This document shows, piece by piece, positions 55,376 through 64,000 of a DNA stretch of 64,000 nt; position 1 is the stretch's first letter; each line of letters starts with the position of its first letter. The notes beneath the pieces are model-generated. The model saw only the letters and a list, made by a program, of their open reading frames with translations, was not told where the DNA came from and made no database searches. Source of the stretch: Notamacropus eugenii (taxonomy: Eukaryota; Chordata; Mammalia; Diprotodontia; Macropodidae); assembly GCF_028372415.1 (NCBI RefSeq), contig NC_092872.1, positions 391,924,853 to 391,988,852 on the forward strand. Reading direction: 5' to 3'. The position numbers were made by a program, and so were the translations under genes.

Positions 55376-56744
55376 CCACTGCTCTGTCTCCAGCTTTATC
55401 TTTAGTTTTTGGAGAAGTGATACTGGGCCTCCCACTTCACCATTTGACCATATACATTCTATTTCCTGTTGCATTTGTCTACACTCTGATCTCTGTTCTC
55501 CTCTAAGAAGAGGAATGATGTCTTTCACTTAGCGATAAACAAACATCCTCACATTTGACTATGCCCTACACATCCCAGTGAAATTTGGAACCCCTGAACA
55601 TCATCATTCAAATCTCATTCCCCATTCCCATTACCCAGTTCCTTATCCCCATCTTCCTCAACCCCACCATTGCAACATCATAACTAAACAAAAACCACCC
55701 ATTCCCCAGTGCCCTCAAAAATGCTTATTCCATGGGCAGCAAAATTCCCTTATCCCAATTTTATCCCTCTTCCTCACTTTTCATTTTTTTTTAAATTAAT
55801 CACTGAAACCTTGATCCTCCCTCGGGGGGCCTCCCTGGTCAGCCTTCCTCAGTATTCTCTCCAGGACTCACTATATCTATACTCATTCATCACATTTTAC
55901 TGGTAGAGATAGGACAGTTGGATTATTCTTTGTCCCCTATTGCTACTTCTGGGTTCTCCTCTTAAGTCCATCAGTTAGTAAACTTTTTCCTTTGTTATTC
56001 GTATTGTCCATATTTAATACCAAATCAAAATCCTGATAGCTATTGTCTACTGCTTCCAAGTCTGTCCCCTTCTTACCTCAATCTAGCTAACAATTTTTTT
56101 TCTCCTCTCCAAATTCTTCTTTCAAACTAGGACCTTCACCATACATATTGACTCTTCTTCTAACACTGAACACTCAGTTCTTCAACCTACTCACTACCTA
56201 TGGTCTTTTTCTCCACCCTACCTCAACCACACATAAAGATATTCAACCTCAATCTATCACCCCAAAATATAACACTTCCAAGTTAAGAATTCAACATCTC
56301 CTTATTTGAATAAAATCTCTTGACTTTCTGTCTCTCCCTCTGCTTTCCCTTTTAAAATTCTATTCTTTTTCCACATCAGAACTTTCAATCCCCCAAATAT
56401 CTCTGTTGTTTTCAAGGCCATAGTCCATGCACTAGACACTCTTCTCTTTTCCCTATGTTGACCTATTGGTGAACCAGTTCAACTCTAAACTGTCCTCTTC
56501 TCGAGTCCCTTCCCCTCTCCTGTAAATCAAGATTGGGCCTTGTTAGGTTTCTACCTTGTGTGACTCATCATCAGCTGTCTTCATTCATATTCACATACTA
56601 CTGAATGAAGCTGGAGTCCCCATGCTGATGGAGTCCACTACAAACTTCTGTCACATAATCTGAACTAGGAAAACCCTATGGCAGGAAACAAGATGTAAGC
56701 AGAGATGCAAAGTTGTGTATGTGGGGATAGGTTATACTTATTTT

Positions 56745-57149
56745 TTAAATGCCAGTCATGATATTTAATCTTGGTAACAAGTCAATGGAGTTTATTGAGT
56801 AGGAAGTGACATGGTTAGAGCTATATTTTAGGAAAATAATTTTGGTGGCTGAATAGAGGATGAAATGAAATGGGAAGAGATGAGGCAAGCAGGCCCATCT
56901 GTAGGCTATTGCAATAGTCACAGCACGATTTAATGAGGGATTGCATAAAATTGGTGGCAGTATCAGATGAATGATATCACAAGGGTGAAATTGATAGTCC
57001 TTGGCAACAGATTGGATATGCTTGATGAGAAATAGTGAGGAGTTGAGGATGATGCTTAAGGCATGGTGCTGTCTTCTACAATCATAAGAAAGGTAAGAGG
57101 GGAGAGGGTTTAGGGAGAAAGATAATAACTTCAGTTTTGGACATGTCAA
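56745..57149 (-). pseudogene. L2 ORF2 fragment in the inverted segment
   Basis: A 134-codon frame on the minus strand reads MTCPKLKLLSFSLNPLPSYL, then HIQSVAKDYQFHPCDIIHLI, ATKIIFLKYSSNHVTSYSIN. It corresponds to the L2 RT C-terminal side, equivalent to plus-strand 47740-48130 of copy A (MSKTEL-like start, HIQSV-K block, AKVIFLKYR block). It is the longest surviving L2 coding piece in the window. Upstream frames on the minus strand (57575-57991) continue the RT in a broken form. Confidence 0.85.
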
Positions 57150-58036
57150 CTTTAAAATGTCTAATGGACATTCAATTTGAATGCCTGAAAGGCAGTGGGA
57201 GATGTAAGACTGGAGATCACTAAAGAAGGTAGAGACACACAGGCAGATTTAAAAATCATTTACTTATCGTGAGTAGAGATTAAAATCATGAGAGCTGATG
57301 AGATCACTAAGTGATGTATTATAAAGAGAGAAGAGAAGAGGATCCAGAACAGAACCCTGTGGCACATCTAAATTTGCAGGGCAAGATTGGAATGAGGATC
57401 CAGAAAAGAAAACTGAGAAGCAATGATCTGAAGGTCAAAGGAAAACAAACAAAAAAACCCCCAAAATGTTTTGTTGTTGTTGTTGTTTTATGTTTGGCAG
57501 GGGAGGGGGGGTGGTGTTTGGTGTGCGTGGATTTTCACTACAACTAGTGAATGTGATAAGACAGTGATCATAGTCTAAATATTGGTCACAATCACAAGCT
57601 TAATCTTGCCAATCAACTCAAGTGACGATAATACCAAGAAGATGTTACTGACAATACCAAGGGCTACAGAGAGGGCAAGAAGAAAGAGGGATGAGAAAAG
57701 TCCATTAAATTTGACAACTAAGAGATCATTGGTAACTTCGATAACTGCAAAAGAGAGCAGTTTCAGTGGAAAAATAAACTTAGAAGCTAGATTAAAAGGA
57801 GTTAAGAAGTGAGTGAACAGAAAATAAGTGAAGGGATTTTTGTATTGACTCTTCCATGTGTCTGGAATGCTCTCCCTCTCCTCATCCCTACCTCTTGGCT
57901 TCTTAAACTTCCTGCAACTCCCAACTAAAATAATGTGTTCTACAGGAAGCATTTTGCAGCCCCTCTTAATTCTGGTGCCTTCAATTGTCAATTAATAATT
58001 TTATTAATTAATATTTTTATTTCACAGAGGTTGTTC

Positions 58037-58104
58037 ATATATACACACATATATACATATAGGTACACATGTATATGTGCAAACATACATATACATACAT
58101 ATGC

Positions 58105-58143
<39 letters not shown>

Positions 58144-58160
58144 AATACACACACATATAT
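58037..58160. repeat. TA/CA microsatellite within L2 3' UTR
   Basis: ATATACAT arrays and a 27-bp AT run. L2 sequence continues on the right at CTGCAGATTGGGAGCTCC. Confidence 0.92.
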
Positions 58161-58489
58161 ATTTTTGTTTGCTTGATATCTCTCTCACTGCAGATTGGGA
58201 GCTCCTTGAGGGTAGGGAATCAGCTTTTACCTGTTTTTGTACCCCTACCCTGGCACATAATACAAATGTTCACTGATTAAATTATCTGGCTTCCTCCTTC
58301 CAGTGTCATTGCTTTTGGTGCTTATGTCCTTCAAGATTCTTGTGACTGAGACTTGATCTAACACTTTCATCACAGCTCTCTTCTTCATTTCCACTATACT
58401 GTTCAGAAGCACACAGGATACATCGTTACAATGACTTTTTTCACTTACCATAAATCAGTCAGTTTTTTCACTTAACAGTATGAAGTTGA

Positions 58490-58605
58490 TTAAATTATTT
58501 CATTACTCTCTGTGCCTCAGTTTCTTCATCTATGAATTGAGTGAATTAGACTAATCATTCTTCAAGATTTTTCTTAGATCTCTTTAATTTCAGAGCTAAC
58601 TGTTG
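58490..58605 (+). mobile_element. MIR SINE remnant (plus)
   Basis: 'CTCTGTGCCTCAGTTTCTTC', ATCTATGAATTGAG and AGACTAATCATTCTTCAAG. Confidence 0.6.
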
Positions 58606-58665
58606 ATAATAATCTCATGAAATCAGGTTCTGGTTTTAGCTAAGGCAGGACTTTGAAAATGGCAT

Positions 58666-58666
<1 letters not shown>

Positions 58667-58736
<70 letters not shown>
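58667..58736. repeat. (GT)n microsatellite, about 33 units
   Basis: A nearly pure GT array; the reverse-strand frame is a (TH)n translation. Confidence 0.97.
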
Positions 58737-58739
<3 letters not shown>

Positions 58740-58939
58740 GTTTGATGATTCCTGGTCCATTTTACTTGAATAAACACTTTGTTTGTTCTTTAGGCAGCCA
58801 TCTGGGGAAAGTGGCATATTTACTCTGTTGAGAAAAGTAACAGCCTTTTTTGTTTCTACTCATAGCTCTCATTAGCCCAAGCAATAATTTGGGGTATAGA
58901 AAAACAAATAAACAAACAAAGAATAGAAACAAAGTCGGT

Positions 58940-59130
58940 GGTGATCAATTTAGGAGAATGTCTCATCAAATTGTGGCATATGAATATTGAGGTTACTTAA
59001 TATCAATTGGAAAATAATGATATTATTGTACCATAAGAATAGAGGAATATAATTGGAGGAATATGGGAAGATATACAAACTGATGAAGAATTAATAGCAT
59101 AGAAATAGTAAAACAACATATATGTAAATG
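58940..59130 (+). mobile_element. short L1 ORF2 3' remnant (plus)
   Basis: 'GTCTCATCAAATTGTGGCAT', ATGAATATTGAGG, 'ATTATTGTACCATAAGAATA' and GGGAAGATATACAAACTGAT follow the ORF2 end (W-NKLWYMN...YYCAIRN..W.DLY.L). No 3' UTR is recognised. Confidence 0.5.
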
Positions 59131-59744
59131 AGGTATGAAGGAAGTTTTCTAAATCTCCCAGACTGTGAAGTTCCTACTTCAGTTTTAGAGGATTGGTCAC
59201 TGAATGAAGGCAACTTATACCACATAGCAATCAAGGGAATCAGCCATATCCCTTAGGTCTCTCTATATAGTATTCATATATGGATATGGACATGGATATG
59301 AGCATAAACATAGATATAGATGCATATGTGGCATGTACATGTATAGATACATATATGCACAAACATATTTACATGAACAAAACTAAGTGAAATAGAAATA
59401 AATATATGAAATAAATATAAAGTCAAAAAATTTTAGTAGTCCAAAAGTATTCAAACCTCAGAGATGTCAGTTGAAACTATCAAATTAAGGGAATATAGGA
59501 TTTCTCTCTCTTTCCCTCACTTCTATCATTTGCAATCTAGCAACATATTTACTTTCCCAGAAGAATATATCCCAAACAATACTTCAGAGTCAGTTCAAGA
59601 GAATTATAGACACTATTTAAAGGGACAGATAATCATGGCATAAAGGGCCAGTCATCCAAAGGAGAAACCAGCTTCAAATACAGCAGATCCCTCACAACAG
59701 AGAAGATGGTCAGATATAAGGAAGAAAAAGGGAGAGAGGAAAAA
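59131..59744. other. no gene or clear repeat seen
   Basis: A GGATAT/GGACAT tandem motif near 59280-59300; otherwise unrecognised. Confidence 0.4.
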
Positions 59745-59958
59745 ATTATTTATTAAACCACTACTCCGTACACAGGCATTGTATTGAATGTTTTCCAGAT
59801 ATTATCTCTTGATCCTTACAACAACCCTATGAGATAAGTAGCATTACATGACTTGCTGAGGATTACATAACTATTAAGTGTCTGATGTGAGGTCTGAAAT
59901 CAGGTCTCCCTGATTCCAGGCTTGAACGTTCCATCCACTGTGCAACTTAGCCCAGGAA
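59745..59958 (-). mobile_element. MIR-type SINE (minus)
   Basis: 'TATCTCTTGATCCTTACAAC', AACCCTATGAGATAAGTAGC, GTCTCCCTGATTCCAGGCTT and CCATCCACTGTGCAACTTAG. Confidence 0.75.
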
Positions 59959-60611
59959 ATTAAGGGCTTGGGTGCAAAAGTAGAAAAGACTAAAGAAAGA
60001 ACTCCTAGGATCTGCAGTTTCAGAGTTGTGAATTGCCACAGCATACGTTTGTTCTCTACAAATGTACCTCGCTAGCACTGTAACCTAATTTTCTGCCTTT
60101 TCTTTCCACAGATGTTATGTGTGTTTATGGGAAAGTATACCACAGCATTTTCTTATATAGTTATTCTTTCTTTATTGTGGGTGATATTTTGTATTCATTT
60201 TTAGTTAATTTTATCTATCTTTACTGAGTCATATTAGCAAGTATCTTTGATAAAAGCTAATTGTGCCTACTTGCTAATGGTTAAAAGGGAGGACAGTGCT
60301 AAAGGTCCATTAGCTATGTTCTTAGAAGTGCATGCCCACAGGGCCTACCCTACAAACTAGAATTAGTAAGTTCAATTTGCAGGTAAGAGCAATTGAGAGT
60401 AATAATACTCTCAACAATAAGTTGAGAGTAACACTTAGAGGGGTGCTATATTCATAATAACTCCAATAATTCAAATGAAAAACACAAAATGAAGTTAGTC
60501 AGAATAATTGCAATGACCAGTCTTGGTCTAAGAGAATTTATGAGACGCAGAGAGGTAAGAATCTGCTAGTATGACATATGCTGAAAGGTATAATCAACAT
60601 GAAAGTGCAAA
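59959..60611. other. no gene or clear repeat seen
   Basis: A small direct repeat (GAGAGTAATAATACTCTCAA, then GTTGAGAGTAACACT) at 60394-60436 can also pair as a hairpin. No coding signal. Confidence 0.4.
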
Positions 60612-60758
60612 TGAATGAAAACACACTAGGCATTGTGCTAGGGGCTGGAAATATATCTATATCTATCTGTACACACATTCATAGTTTGAATATTCATGAG
60701 TTTGTTTCTATTCTCAAGGAATTTATATTCTTCTAATAGGAGACAACACATATAAAGT
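60612..60758 (-). mobile_element. L2 LINE fragment (minus)
   Basis: 'CACTAGGCATTGTGCTAGGG', GCTGGAAATATATC, TATTCTCAAGGAATTTATAT and TAATAGGAGACAACACATAT. Confidence 0.65.
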
Positions 60759-61098
60759 TCAACATTCACTTCCATAAGATTTTGAATTCCAAATTTTCTC
60801 CCCATCTCTCCCGTCCCCCCACCCCAGGACAGCATGCACTCCAACCACCCTTTCCCCAATCTGCTCTCCCTTCTTTCAACCTCTTTCTCTGCTCTCCCTC
60901 CCCTCTACTTTCTTGTAGGGAGAGATAGATTCAATGAGGTCATTACCTGTAAATCTTATTTCCCAGTTCAATGCAAAAACAACTTTTAACATTCATTTTT
61001 AAAGCTTTAAGTTCCAAATTCTCTCCTATCCTCCATCCCCACCTATCCTCATTGATAAAGCAAGCAATTTGATGTAGGTTATACATGTATAGCCATGC

Positions 61099-61182
61099 AA
61101 AACACACACACATACATATGCCCACACACATATATGTATGCATACATGCACACATATATACACACATGTACATGTGTGTGTA
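61099..61182. repeat. CA/TA microsatellite
   Basis: CACACATACATATG-type array within the HAL1-like spacer. Confidence 0.9.
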
Positions 61183-61899
61183 TGAATTCCTTTTAACTAC
61201 ACTAATACTGACAAAAGTTCTCATGAGTTACATGTATCATCTTTCCATGTAGGAATGTAAACAGTTCAACTTTAATAAGTCCCTTAAGGCTTCTCTCCTG
61301 TTTACCTTTCCATATTTCTCTTGATTCTTGTATTTGAAAGTCAAATTTTCTGTTCAGCTCTGAGTCTTTTCAACAAGAATGCTTGGACGTTCTTTATTTC
61401 ACTGAAATTCCATTTTTTCCCCTGAAGTTTTGTAGTCAGTTTTGCTGAGTAAGTGATTCTTGGTTTTAATCGTAGTTTGTTTAACCTCTAGGATATCATA
61501 TTCCAAGCCCTCTGATCCCTCAGTGTAGAAGCTGCTAAATTCTTTGTTATCCTGATTGTGTTTTCAAAATAATTGAATTGTTTCTTTCTGTGTCTTTATA
61601 ATATTTTCTCCTTGACTTGAAAACTATGGAATTTGGCTACAACAATCCTAGGAGTTTTCTTTCAGGGATCCCTTTCAGGAGGTGATTGGTGGACTCTTTC
61701 CACTTCTATTTTACCCTCTGATTATAGAATATTAGGCCAGTTTTCCTTGATCATTTCTTGAAAGATGATGTCTAGGCTGTTTTGGTTTTTTTTATCATGA
61801 TTTTTAGATGGGCCAGTAATTTTTAAATTATCTCTCCTGGATCTATTTTCTGATCAGGTGTTTTTCCAATAAGATATTTCACACTGTCTTTTATTTTTT

Positions 61900-62295
61900 T
61901 CATTCTTTTGACTTTGTTTTATTAATTTCTTGATTTCTCATAAAGTCATTAGTTTCCATTTGCTCCATTTTAATTTTTGAGGAATTATTTACTTCAGGGA
62001 GTTTTTGGTCCTCCTTTTCCATTTGGCCCATTCTGCTTTTTAAGGCATTCTTTTCCTCATTGCCTTTTTGGAACTCTTTTGCCATTTGGGTTAGTCTACT
62101 TTTAAAGGGGTCATTTTCTTCAGCAATTTTTTTGGTCTCCTTTAGCAAGCTGTTGACTTGTTTTTCATGATTTTCTTGCATCACTCTCCTTTTTCTTCCC
62201 AATTTTTCCTCTACTTTGCTCTGGCCGGCACAGTCCAGCAGGTCCAGGGCAGTTACAGGGCTCACAGAGCGAGGATGAAAAGACAGGAGGGACAC
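61900..62295 (-). pseudogene. HAL1/L1 ORF1 coiled-coil fragment, frame runs in from the LTR
   Basis: From about residue 27 the 131-codon frame is ORF1: EEKLGRKRRVMQENHEKQVN, LLKETKKIAEENDPFKSRLT, QMAKEFQKGNEEKNALKSRM and MEQMETNDFMRNQEI. This is the long coiled coil of marsupial L1 ORF1p. The first 26 residues are encoded by the solo LTR inserted into the gene, so the start codon is not that of ORF1. The true ORF1 start lies beyond the LTR near 62680. The frame ends before the RRM-like domain. Confidence 0.82.
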
Positions 62296-62629
62296 AGCAG
62301 TCTGAACAAGCTGAGTTTATTCTGGACATACTGAGTCAATAAATTAGGGGGTCAGAGTGCTTAAATAGTAAAAAATCATAGGGGTAGCAATTGAGGCATG
62401 AAACAGAACAGATTGTGATAAGTAGAAAGGGAGGCCTCAAGGCCTCTTTATCAGAATGTTATCCTGTATAGCAGGGGCCCTGATTCCTGGAACTTCAACA
62501 CCCAAATTCAAGGATGTGCACCTGAGAACAATATATCACTTAACTTCTCAAGTCAGCTACTGTCCCTTGGAGGAGGGGAACTCTTGATAAGGGGCTCTTT
62601 CAAACCCCTCAAGGTTCTCTACATTACTT
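62211..62629 (-). mobile_element. Solo LTR fossil (62217-62623) with 6-bp target duplication
   Basis: A 407-bp block interrupts the ORF1 of the HAL1-like element. Read on the minus strand it starts TGTAGAGAACC and ends CCAGAGCA, with an AATAAA signal (62316-62321 on the plus strand as TTTATT) followed by about 100 bp of trailer. The flanks are CTACTT and TTACTT, a 6-bp duplication with one difference. TG...CA ends and a 6-bp duplication suit a class II ERV. It is oriented the same way as the host element. Unrelated in sequence to the LTR at 7626. Confidence 0.8.
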
Positions 62630-62776
62630 CTCCTACTTGATTTTCAAAATTCTTTTTGAGTTCTTTCATGGCCTGAGACCATTTCATATTTTACTTGCAG
62701 GCTTTGGATGTGGTAGCCTTGGCCTTGCTGTCTTCCTCTGTTTGTATGCTTTGATCTTCTTTTTCCCCTAGATCAT

Positions 62777-63923
62777 AAGAAAATATCTTTTCACAGAATT
62801 TTTACAGCTAAGCTCGGGGATAAAGGCCTCATTTATAGAATATATAGAGAACTGACTCAAATGTATAATCATACAAGTCATTCCCCAATTGATAAATGGT
62901 CAAAGGACATGAACAGGCAATTTTTGGAAGAAGAAATTAAAGATATCTATAATCATATGAAAAAATGCTCTAAATCACTATTGATTAGAGAGATGCAAAT
63001 CAAAACAACTCTGAGGTACCACATCACACCTATAAGATTGGCAAACATGACAGAACAAGAAAATGATAAATGCTGGAGAGGATGTGGGAGAGTTGGAACA
63101 CTAATTCATTGTTGGTGGAGCTGCGAGCGCATCCAACCATTCTGGAGAGCAATTTGGAACTATGCCCAAAGGGCTACAAAAATGTGCATACCCTTTGACC
63201 CAGCAATATTGCTACTAGGACTGTATCCCCAAGAGATCATAAAAATGGGAAAGGGTCCCACATGTACAAAAATATTTATAGCAGCACTTTTTGTAGTTGC
63301 CAAAAACTGGAAGTCAAGGGGATGTCCATCAACTGGGGAATGGCTGAATAAATTATGGTATATGAATGTAATGGAGTACTATTGTGCCATAAGAAATGAT
63401 GAATAAGAAGACTTCAGAGAGGCCTGGAAGGACTTATATGACCTGACGCTGAGTGAAAGGAGCAGAACCAGGAGAACTTTGTGCACAGCAACGACTACAG
63501 TGTGCGAGAGTTTTTTCTGGTAGACCTGGAATTTCGTAATAACGCAAGAACTTCTTAAAAAAAAAAAAATCCCAATGGTGATTCTCAAGGCAAAATGCCT
63601 TCCACACTCAGAGAAAGAAATATAGAAGTCATTCGCAAAATGTAGCAGATCATGTTTGTGTATGTGTAAGTTTTTGTGTATCATGTTTTGATTTGTTATA
63701 TGATTTCTTTCATTTATTTTAGTCTGACTACATAGCATGACTATAGTGAAAATACACTCAATAGGAAAGTATATGTAGAACCTATACAGAATTGTATGCA
63801 GTCGTGGGGAGGGAGGGGGGTAGTGGGGGTTAGGTGTGGGAGGGATAAAATCTCAATTGTATGGCAGTGATTGTTAAACATTAAAAAATAAAAAAAAGAA
63901 AAAAAAAGAAAATATCTTTTCAC
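62777..63923 (+). mobile_element. 5'-truncated L1 (62795-63905) with exact 18-bp target duplication
   Basis: The end of ORF2, a 3' UTR (GCAGATCATGTTTGTGTATG, then GTCGTGGGGAGGGAGGGGGG) and an A-rich tail are bracketed by AAGAAAATATCTTTTCAC (62777-62794 and 63906-63923). This is a textbook 5'-truncated L1 insertion. The exact duplication and largely open ORF2 end make it the youngest-looking L1 of the window. Confidence 0.95.
62795..63406 (+). CDS. L1 ORF2p C-terminal fragment (203 codons open)
   Basis: The frame is open from the 5' truncation point: GDKGLIYRIYRELTQMYNHT, SHSPIDKWSKDMNRQFLEEE, MIRE-like LLIREMQIKTTLRYHITPIR, CWRGCGRVGTLIHCWWSCER (the C-x3-C-x7-H-x4-C zinc-knuckle-like motif of L1 ORF2p), then FDPAILLLGLYPQEI and CPSTGEWLNKLWYMNVMEYY..CAIRNDE. 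A TAA at 63404-63406 interrupts it. The same frame then stays open for 38 more codons (DFREAWKDLYDLTLSERSRT...) to TAG at 63521. ORF2p is the endonuclease/reverse transcriptase of L1, but only its C-terminus is present, so there is no activity. Confidence 0.92.
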   Translation, partial: RIFTAKLGDKGLIYRIYRELTQMYNHTSHSPIDKWSKDMNRQFLEEEIKDIYNHMKKCSKSLLIREMQIKTTLRYHITPIRLANMTEQENDKCWRGCGRVGTLIHCWWSCERIQPFWRAIWNYAQRATKMCIPFDPAILLLGLYPQEIIKMGKGPTCTKIFIAALFVVAKNWKSRGCPSTGEWLNKLWYMNVMEYYCAIRNDE

Positions 63924-64000
63924 CAACAAAGTAACATTCTATAGTCTTATTTCTTCCCCTTGTTTGGTCAATTGCTTGATATATGAGGTTTTTGTTACAT

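Larger units (their letters stand above)
55560..58285 (+). mobile_element. long L2 LINE copy B with its central 1.1 kb inverted
   Basis: The 5' part (55560-56740, plus) holds the endonuclease region: 'CTTCACCATACATATTGACT', AGTTCTTCAACCTACTCACT and the 'EP-H' linker 'CTACTGAATGAAGCTGGAGT'. The middle (56745-57835) reads on the minus strand and carries the RT region. The 3' part (57840-58285, plus) holds 'CTGGAATGCTCTCCCTCTCC', 'TCTACAGGAAGCATTTTGCA' and the terminus CCCTGGCACATAATACAAAT. Together they make an almost complete L2 ORF2 and 3' end, with the middle flipped in place. Confidence 0.75.
60759..64000 (-). mobile_element. HAL1-like element (minus), interrupted twice, runs off the window
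   Basis: From its 3' end at 60759 ('ACTTCCATAAGATTTTGAAT') it runs leftward in the same order as 10540-13431: spacer (60780-61300), ORF1 C-terminus (61300-61800), RRM-like and coiled-coil parts (61800-62700) and leader (62700-64000). A solo LTR (62217-62623) and a truncated L1 (62795-63905) are inserted in it. Its 5' end lies beyond the window. It has fewer differences from the related copies than the element at 10540 and looks younger. Confidence 0.75.

Noticed and set aside
55130-55532. Overlapping frames of 85-132 codons on both strands
   Set aside because: Low-complexity pyrimidine/purine tract; composition explains them entirely.
57840-58285. Twin priming as the cause of the L2 copy B arrangement
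   Set aside because: It explains the inverted middle and plus 3' end, but not the plus-strand endonuclease region that lies directly upstream. In-place inversion explains all three parts.
62861-63406. 181-codon frame as a host gene
   Set aside because: It is the C-terminal part of L1 ORF2 within a truncated insertion that has an 18-bp target duplication.

Overview
This is a stretch of mammalian, almost certainly marsupial (metatherian), nuclear DNA with no host protein-coding gene, exon, tRNA gene or CRISPR that I can support. The marsupial call rests on the repeats. It holds CORE-SINEs with a tRNA-like head and a BovB/RTE-type tail (the Mar-1 style), L1 and ORF2-less L1 (HAL1-like) copies of the kind common in opossum and Australian marsupials, many old L2 and MIR copies, and small LTRs. 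The species is not decided. Base composition is AT-rich with many long microsatellites.

Layout. 1-10.2 kb: a 7SL RNA-derived copy with a (GGAA)n tail, a LINE-like 3' element whose tail is shared with a SINE, MIR and L2 pieces, and a CpG-rich solo LTR (7626-8235) with an exact 6-bp target duplication. 10.2-25.25 kb: one nest of L1-family elements. An old plus-strand L1 is interrupted by a minus-strand HAL1-like element (10540-13431), an RTE-tailed repeat, a short L1 3' end with target duplication (17016-17523), and a plus-strand HAL1-like element (17903-22755) that itself carries a further insertion (19959-21050). 25.3-34.7 kb: microsatellites, L2, MIR and SINE copies, an RTE-type reverse transcriptase remnant and a small element with inverted ends. 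34.7-38.2 kb: unrecognised. 38.2-46 kb: LTR-like pieces, an L2 piece, a repeat-poor island (40951-42470), several MIR copies and SINEs. 46.8-48.6 kb and 55.6-58.3 kb: two long L2 copies, each with an internal segment flipped in place. 48.6-51.3 kb: two damaged L1s. 52-55 kb: a second copy of the LINE-like 3' element, a tail fragment, L2 and two LTRs. 60.6-64 kb: a minus-strand HAL1-like element interrupted by a 407-bp solo LTR and by the youngest-looking L1 of the window (62795-63905, exact 18-bp target duplication).

Nothing here works as a gene set. The content is a record of successive retrotransposition, which gives relative ages. The best second-look items are the two in-place inversions inside L2, the series of L1 relatives showing increasing ORF2 loss around the same ORF1 and spacer, the internally deleted 7SL copy, and the LINE/SINE tail sharing. 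I found no convincing new biological system. Family names are from memory of repeat families and need a library search.
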